From positions 29,711,266 to 29,775,265 of the forward strand of contig NC_031502.1 in assembly GCF_000237925.1 (NCBI RefSeq): 64,000 nt of DNA, read 5' to 3'. Every line of letters begins with the position of its first letter. Position 1 is the first letter of the stretch. The notes under the pieces were generated by a model. It did not search any database, had not been told where the DNA came from, and saw only the letters and a program-made list of their open reading frames with translations. Positions 59,501 to 64,000 of the stretch are shown here, piece by piece. This DNA is from Schistosoma mansoni. Lineage: Eukaryota; Platyhelminthes; Trematoda; Strigeidida; Schistosomatidae. Both the position numbers and the translations under genes were made by a program.

Positions 59501-59627
59501 AAGCAAAGGTGGATAGTGGCTAGCAGTGGAATCCGGAACACGTGTTTCGTCCTATTTGGGATTCGTCAGTTGGATGTACTCGCATCTCAGGGTTGATGTT
59601 CGCTCTGAGATTCAAACAAGCAATACT
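59501..59627 (-). mobile_element. tRNA-derived SINE, truncated, with hammerhead remnant
   Basis: Read on the minus strand, it starts at a decayed B-box region ('gtttgaatctcagagcgaac'), contains a hammerhead core and ends 'cactatccacctttgctta'. The A-box half is missing. It lies head-to-head with the plus-strand SINE at 59671. It matches what is known of schistosome SM-alpha-type SINEs. Confidence 0.8.
59511..59585 (-). ncRNA. Hammerhead ribozyme remnant in the inverted SINE
   Basis: On the minus strand: 'acatccaa', core 'ctgacga' (the seventh core position varies naturally), helix II 'atcccaaataggac', 'gaaac', then cleavage triplet 'gtt'. The core is closer to consensus than in the other copy, but the first base pair of helix II is a mismatch and helix I is shortened by the missing SINE head. 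Confidence 0.65.
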
Positions 59628-59670
59628 TAGTCAATTTAGACTTCACCTCTTTGCACAAGCAAATGGCTAT

Positions 59671-59850
59671 CAGGACTCAGTGGCCGAGTGGATGACGCGA
59701 TGGCGTTTGAAGCGAGAGGTACTGGGTTCGAGGCTCAGAGTGAACATCAACTCTGAGATGCAGGTACATCCAGCTGATAAGTCCTAAATAGGAAGAAACG
59801 CGCATCCTAGATTCCACTGCTAGCCACTATCCATTTTTGCTTATGAAACC
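59671..59850 (+). mobile_element. tRNA-derived SINE (SM-alpha-like)
   Basis: An A-box-like 'tggccgagtgg' at 59681 and a B-box-like 'gggttcgaggc' at 59724 are spaced as in tRNA genes (leucine/serine style). They are followed by a unique body with a hammerhead-like fold at 59761-59830 and the same tail, 'ccatttttgctta', as the inverted copy. There is no coding capacity; it would rely on a LINE for movement. Confidence 0.85.
59761..59830 (+). ncRNA. Hammerhead ribozyme remnant in the SINE
   Basis: Pattern of the schistosome SINE hammerhead: 'acatccag' helix I strand, core 'ctgataa' (consensus CTGATGA), helix II 'tcctaaatagga', then 'agaaac' (consensus CGAAAC), a short helix III, and cleavage triplet 'atc'. 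The core G-to-A change probably abolishes catalysis. Confidence 0.7.
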
Positions 59851-59852
59851 GA

Positions 59853-60227
59853 AAATGTCTTTTTTCACCACACTTTTGTTATTTATATTAGTTCACGTGA
59901 GCTGAATTAAATCTTCCATCGTTTTCCACCCTGGATGAATGTGGTAAGTTGATTGTGTGGTGATTTCTATTTCCTGAATTTTAAAGAAGAATTTTAATGT
60001 CCTTAAAGTCGGTCTTTCATAATGGCACGTCACCTTAATGTTGTAGTTATTACTGGTTCCAGAGGCGAACAGACAGCATTATGATGCCATGTTTCCCTAC
60101 ATGTTTTTCTCTCCTGACGATTTTGGTTGAGTTCGTTTCAGTTCCTCAGAGCCGTCAGTGTTGTCAACAAGCTTTTAGTAAACAACATTTAGTGTACAAA
60201 CATGTTGCTGGTGCAACCTCAGTTTTG
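59853..60227 (-). repeat. Long inverted repeat, right arm (~375 bp)
   Basis: Partner of 57647-58019. It begins directly after the SINE tail and ends at 'gcaacctcagt', beyond which nothing can be compared because the left side is a gap. Confidence 0.88.
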
Positions 60228-60625
60228 TAACTGAGTAAAAGCCGCTATCCAGGCTACTAATAAACGGTCTATTCTTGGAACAGTCTTCAATTGCATGCTT
60301 CAAATCACTGAAGTAAGATAGTCAAGCAGTTCGTGTGGTATAATAGTGGTCTCATTTTAAAGAAATGTCCGGGTTACCTCGAATTTAAATAGGACAAACG
60401 AACCTGGAATCGTTCAAGTTCTTGAGAAGATCTTAGTAGATTGTTGTGAACCGCACGGCGTTGAGATGCCTAAACTCTTTTTATCTGCCGATTTCAGGCA
60501 AATTTTTGAATACTCCCGAAGACCAGGTTATTAAACGATGTTACTTTGTAGGAGCTAACGCATTTTCTGTTTCACAGCTGTATACTTGAGGTGGCTTGAA
60601 AGGTGATTAATTAAACGTGGGTAAG
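60228..60625. other. No recognised feature
   Basis: 400 bases between the inverted repeat and the second gypsy element. Confidence 0.45.
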
Positions 60626-60940
60626 TGTTAGCGGGACATAGATTGGATTAAAGCATGTTTCATGCATGATGGTGTTGCTGCGCGTTGATTGGCTAATTCT
60701 AAACCGATCAGCCCGGGCAAATTATTGGAGAAAAATCTAGAAGCTTCTTATGTATATACTATAAATATATGAACGCTATTCAAATCAGTGATTGCTGTTC
60801 ACATACCATTATTATTTTGAATACAATTTCATTCCTGTTCAAAGTGTTCTGATTTTGGGGTCTTGTCGAGTGTCATTGTATAAGAATACTAAGCAATAGG
60901 AATAGCTGGGTCGTTTATATAGCAAAATACAATCATAACA
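60626..60940 (+). mobile_element. 5' LTR of a Ty3/gypsy element (~315 bp)
   Basis: Begins TGTTAGCGGG and ends ATAACA, directly followed by a primer-binding-like 'tggcgacgagg' at 60942. 'tactataaatatatg' near 60756 is TATA-like. The left border is inferred from the TG..CA rule and is uncertain by a few bases. Confidence 0.75.
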
Positions 60941-60973
60941 GTGGCGACGAGGAAAAAGGAAAATTCATTCAAA

Positions 60974-61927
60974 ATGCCTATATCAGATGACCAGCTCAGC
61001 CGAATACTACAACAACAGCAAGCACAACTTGACGCACAAATGCGGTTGTTGGAGACTCTGATGCAACAGTTTAGCATCCAAAACTCGAGTTCACATGCTG
61101 TTTCAAGTACTTCTTGTGATGCAGTTGCTAGCAGCATCCCAGAATTCATATATGATCCCGAAAGTGGAAATACATTTCTCACGTGGTTCAAGCGTTGGGA
61201 AGGTACATTTAGAATAGAATTCTGTCAACAACATGACGCATGGAAAACTCGGTTGTTGATGCGTAAGTTGGGAAGCAATGAACATGCACGTTATGCTGAT
61301 CATATTTTGCCAAGGTTACCTCGAGAGCTCAGTTTCGAGGAGACAGTAACGCAGTTGTCAGAGATATTCGGCGAATCTTCCTCATTGTTTAGTATTCGAT
61401 ATCAGTGTCTGAATTTGGTGAAACGTGAAGCCGATGAATATGGTGCTCTAGCAGACGTCGTCAACAGAGAGTGTGAACGGTTCAAGTTACGCTCGTTGAC
61501 AGAAGATCAATTTAAATGCCTTATATTCATCAAAGCTCTGCAGTCACCACAAGATGCTGAAATTAGAACCAGACTTCTAACTCGTTTGGATCAAGACCCA
61601 AACGTCACACTCAGGACATTGACAGATGAGTGTAAACGACTACAAAACATCAGACACGACAATCAGTTAATTGAACAGGTAAATTCTAATTTAACCTGCA
61701 GTAGTGTAAATGCTATGACTAGGTTAAAAAGTCAGAAGCCCAATAAAACTCATAACAAACCAACGAATGCCTGTTGGTTATGCGGTGATTGGCATTATGT
61801 ACGGTTCTGTCCATTTAAGAAGCATAAATGTCAGGTGTGCAACAGACGTGGACATAAAGAAGGCCATTGTCCACCGAATCGTACATCCCACCCAAGAAGA
61901 AGTATAAACGTCTTTCACGTGTGGTGA
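60974..61927 (+). mobile_element. Gag region of the gypsy element (fossil)
   Basis: Encodes a Gag-like protein with a glutamine-rich N-terminus ('LQQQQAQLDAQMRLLETL'), a retrotransposon Gag core ('FLTWFKRWEGTF', 'LPRELSFEETVTQLSEIFG') and two zinc knuckles (CX2CX3HX4C and CX2CX4HX4C) near 61770-61870. The family style is Ty3/gypsy, close to K02A2.6-like elements. Confidence 0.88.
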
Positions 61928-61939
61928 AATCAGCTGAGT

Positions 61940-62367
61940 CTAAATCTCTTTCTCTGGTAGCAGCTTTTCAAACAGACTATGACATTCGGAGAAAGTATGT
62001 TACGATCCAGATTAATGGTATAGCGGCCTGTCTTCAAATTGATACAGCATCCGATATTACTCTAGTGTCTAGAGAGACGTATAACTTGCTGGGAAAGCCG
62101 CCAATGAAGCCATCGAAAAAAACGGCTAAAAATGCATCTGGAGGCGTACTAAAACTAGTTGGCAAATTACAATGTGAATTTTCCTTTAATGGAAATAACT
62201 GTAAAGGGGTATGTTATCTAACAGAACGACCAAACCTTGATCTACTTGGTCTAGATATGTTAGAAAAGCTTGGATTAATGGATATACCCATCAACAGCGT
62301 TTGTAACGTGTCGTGTCCATCATTAGACACCACTTCACATGCAAAAAAGACAGTGAAAAAGTTCTAG
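61940..62367 (+). mobile_element. Aspartic protease region of the gypsy element (fossil)
   Basis: 'LQIDTASDITLVSRETYNLL' is a retropepsin active-site region, and 'NLDLLGLDMLEKL' fits the flap-distal glycine motif. It follows Gag directly, as expected for the family. Confidence 0.85.
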
Positions 62368-62399
62368 AAAATCTTAAGAGAAAATTCGCCTCTGTTTTC

Positions 62400-62993
62400 C
62401 AGAATAGCCTTGGTCACTGCACTAAATTGAAAGCTCATTTACCCCTGAAACCAGATGCCTGACCCGTTTTTCGCCCGAGACGTCCTGTACCATATGCTAC
62501 TTTTGAATTAGTCGATCAGGGACTTAATTGTTTGCAGCAAGCTTGTGTAATCCAACCGGTTAATTACTCTTCATGGGCCGCGCCGATTGTAGTGATTAGA
62601 AAGCCCAATGGAACTATCCGCATCAGTGCTGATTTCTCAACGGGTTTAAATGCTGAATTGGATGAATATCAATATCCGTTACCTGTTCCTGAAGACCTGT
62701 TTGCTAAACTAAATGGTGGTACATGTTTCGCGAAAATAGACTTTTCGGATGCCTATCTGCAAGTGGAGGTAGATGACGATAGTAGAGAGCTTCTGACTAT
62801 CAACACTCATCGAGGGTTATTTCAATACACCCGCCTACCATTCGGCATCAAGAACGCACCTGCCATCTTTCAGCAAATAATGGATACAATGCTAACCGGC
62901 ATACCAGGTACAGCAGCTTATCTAGATGACATCATAGTTATGGGTTCCACTAACAGTGAACGTTCCGATCGTCTACACCAAGTTCTCAACCGA
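62400..62993 (+). mobile_element. Reverse transcriptase region of the gypsy element (fossil)
   Basis: 'YSSWAAPIVVIRKPNG', 'DFSDAYLQVEV', 'FQYTRLPFGIKNAPAIFQQI' and the catalytic 'AYLDDIIVMG' lie in order. RT homology stops at a (TAA)n tract, where another sequence is inserted. RNase H, integrase and the 3' LTR are not in the window. The element as a whole is broken, with a few breaks. Confidence 0.9.
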
Positions 62994-63011
62994 GTAATAA
63001 TAATAATAATA
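62994..63011. repeat. (TAA)6 tract at an insertion boundary
   Basis: Marks the sharp end of gypsy homology. Such tracts are typical 3' tails of LINEs, which would here be on the minus strand, with the body to the right. Confidence 0.85.
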
Positions 63012-64000
63012 ATTTATTCTCAGTTAACAGTTTGTCACATGAGGCATGCCGGTTTACAGGCAAGATCAAATTATTAAAGAAGTTACAATTTTCACTGTTG
63101 AAAATTACTCAGCTGGGTTGATATTTCATAAGATATGAATGTAAATGGATTTCATAAGGAACATGTCAATATCACACTTGGCGCACTTTATGGAGGTAGC
63201 GTTGCAACATACAACTGATGGTCAAGAACAGATGCATGCGAAGTTGGGGGCTTTTAGAAGTTTCGAACTTATATCCCTCCAGAATATTGGAAGCTTCAAT
63301 AACGGTGTAGGACGAAGTCACCCGTGCCATATCTGTTTTCGGTGGAGTATCTGCAGGAGGCTGAAAAAGGTGTAAGAAAAAGGAAGGACGAAAAGCAGAG
63401 CACACAATATTCATGGAGGAATAGTTAAGGTATAACCATTTAGTCTATTTGTCTGCTACTGAAGTACTTATTAGGTAAGATCATACTAATGTGTTAGAGA
63501 AAAATAAGTGTGGGCAAGGTATGAGTGGATAAGGAACTGTATAAATGAAGGTAGTTCAGAAGGAAGTATGGAATTGTGTAATTATAAAATAAAGTACTGA
63601 AAACAGTATTCCGATACGAATGGAATTATATGACCTACATAGCTATCGTTTAACCGGTTTTTGCATTGAGGTGTTAACGACTCATACAATCTTGTTAATA
63701 CTCTGCCCCTGGATGTAATCAGAATAAAACTAACAAATCAAGAAACTTTGCTGGAAAATGATGATATCTACTTCCGATGAACTAGGAAAATGTTGTTATT
63801 TGATTACGTAAGACTTTGTTCATGTTGCTAAACACATGTTTAAAAATAAGTTACGATGTGTATCATTAAGGCTTGCTTTTATTATGTACTTGGAACTTAG
63901 TCTGGCACAACAAGTCTTTCTTAGTGATATAACACAAAACTTGCTGTGTTTTAAAGGCAAATTTGTTTAAGGTCCCACTTCCTCAAAACGATTTACATAA
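63012..64000. other. Unassigned sequence after the (TAA)n tract
   Basis: Possibly the 3' part of a minus-strand retroelement inserted into the gypsy RT. Short frames at 63145-63375 (+) and 63172-63414 (-) match no family I know. Confidence 0.4.

Noticed and set aside
1-64000. CRISPR array, bacterial operon, rRNA or intact tRNA genes
   Set aside because: No regularly spaced short repeats, no ribosomal RNA sequence and no complete tRNA cloverleaf; the only tRNA-like boxes belong to the SINEs near 59.6 kb.

Overview
The window reads as nuclear DNA of a blood fluke (Schistosoma or a close digenean). It is AT-rich, has spliced animal genes with tiny 5' introns and long 3' introns, and is packed with the retroelement mix typical of schistosomes: RTE-like and CR1-like LINEs, Penelope-like elements, Ty3/gypsy LTR elements, and tRNA-derived SINEs carrying hammerhead ribozyme remnants. 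Species was not determined. Four runs of exactly 200 N are scaffolding gaps.

Three host genes can be supported, all on the minus strand. (1) 19807 to 7161: a complete ezrin/radixin/moesin (ERM) gene. I could reconstruct ten coding exons with every splice phase agreeing, giving a 543-residue protein with a FERM domain, a coiled coil and an actin-binding tail. The first three introns are only 31, 32 and 40 bases. (2) 40295 to 30147: a six-exon coiled-coil protein of 375 residues that I do not recognise. (3) 46752 to 45778: a single-exon ELP5, a subunit of the Elongator tRNA-modifying complex, identified by its C-terminal acidic tail.

The rest is mobile DNA. 1-2165 is a chimeric RTE-like LINE. 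Two near-identical copies of a roughly 495-bp repeat lie inverted at 4603-5096 and 9895-10390, on either side of the last three ERM exons. 20.1-27.0 kb is a nest of CR1 LINE copies, a solo LTR and a gypsy element broken by two gaps. The introns of the coiled-coil gene hold two solo LTRs in opposite orientation and a head-to-head Penelope-like unit with a 12-bp target duplication. 42.6-44.5 kb holds a fold-back repeat plus LINE and Penelope remnants. 47.4-50.1 kb holds RTE-like LINE pieces. 50.1-54.2 kb is a recent tandem duplication with a 1.9-kb period. 54.5-59.4 kb holds CR1 LINEs. 57.6-60.2 kb is a long inverted repeat enclosing two head-to-head SINEs. 60.6-63.0 kb is the front part of a second gypsy element, interrupted at a (TAA)n tract.

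The three host genes have no visible functional link (cortical cytoskeleton, unknown coiled coil, tRNA modification), and I see no operon-like spacing. The most interesting signals are structural: precise solo-LTR footprints, the inverted Penelope unit, the hammerhead-bearing SINE pair and the large inverted repeats.
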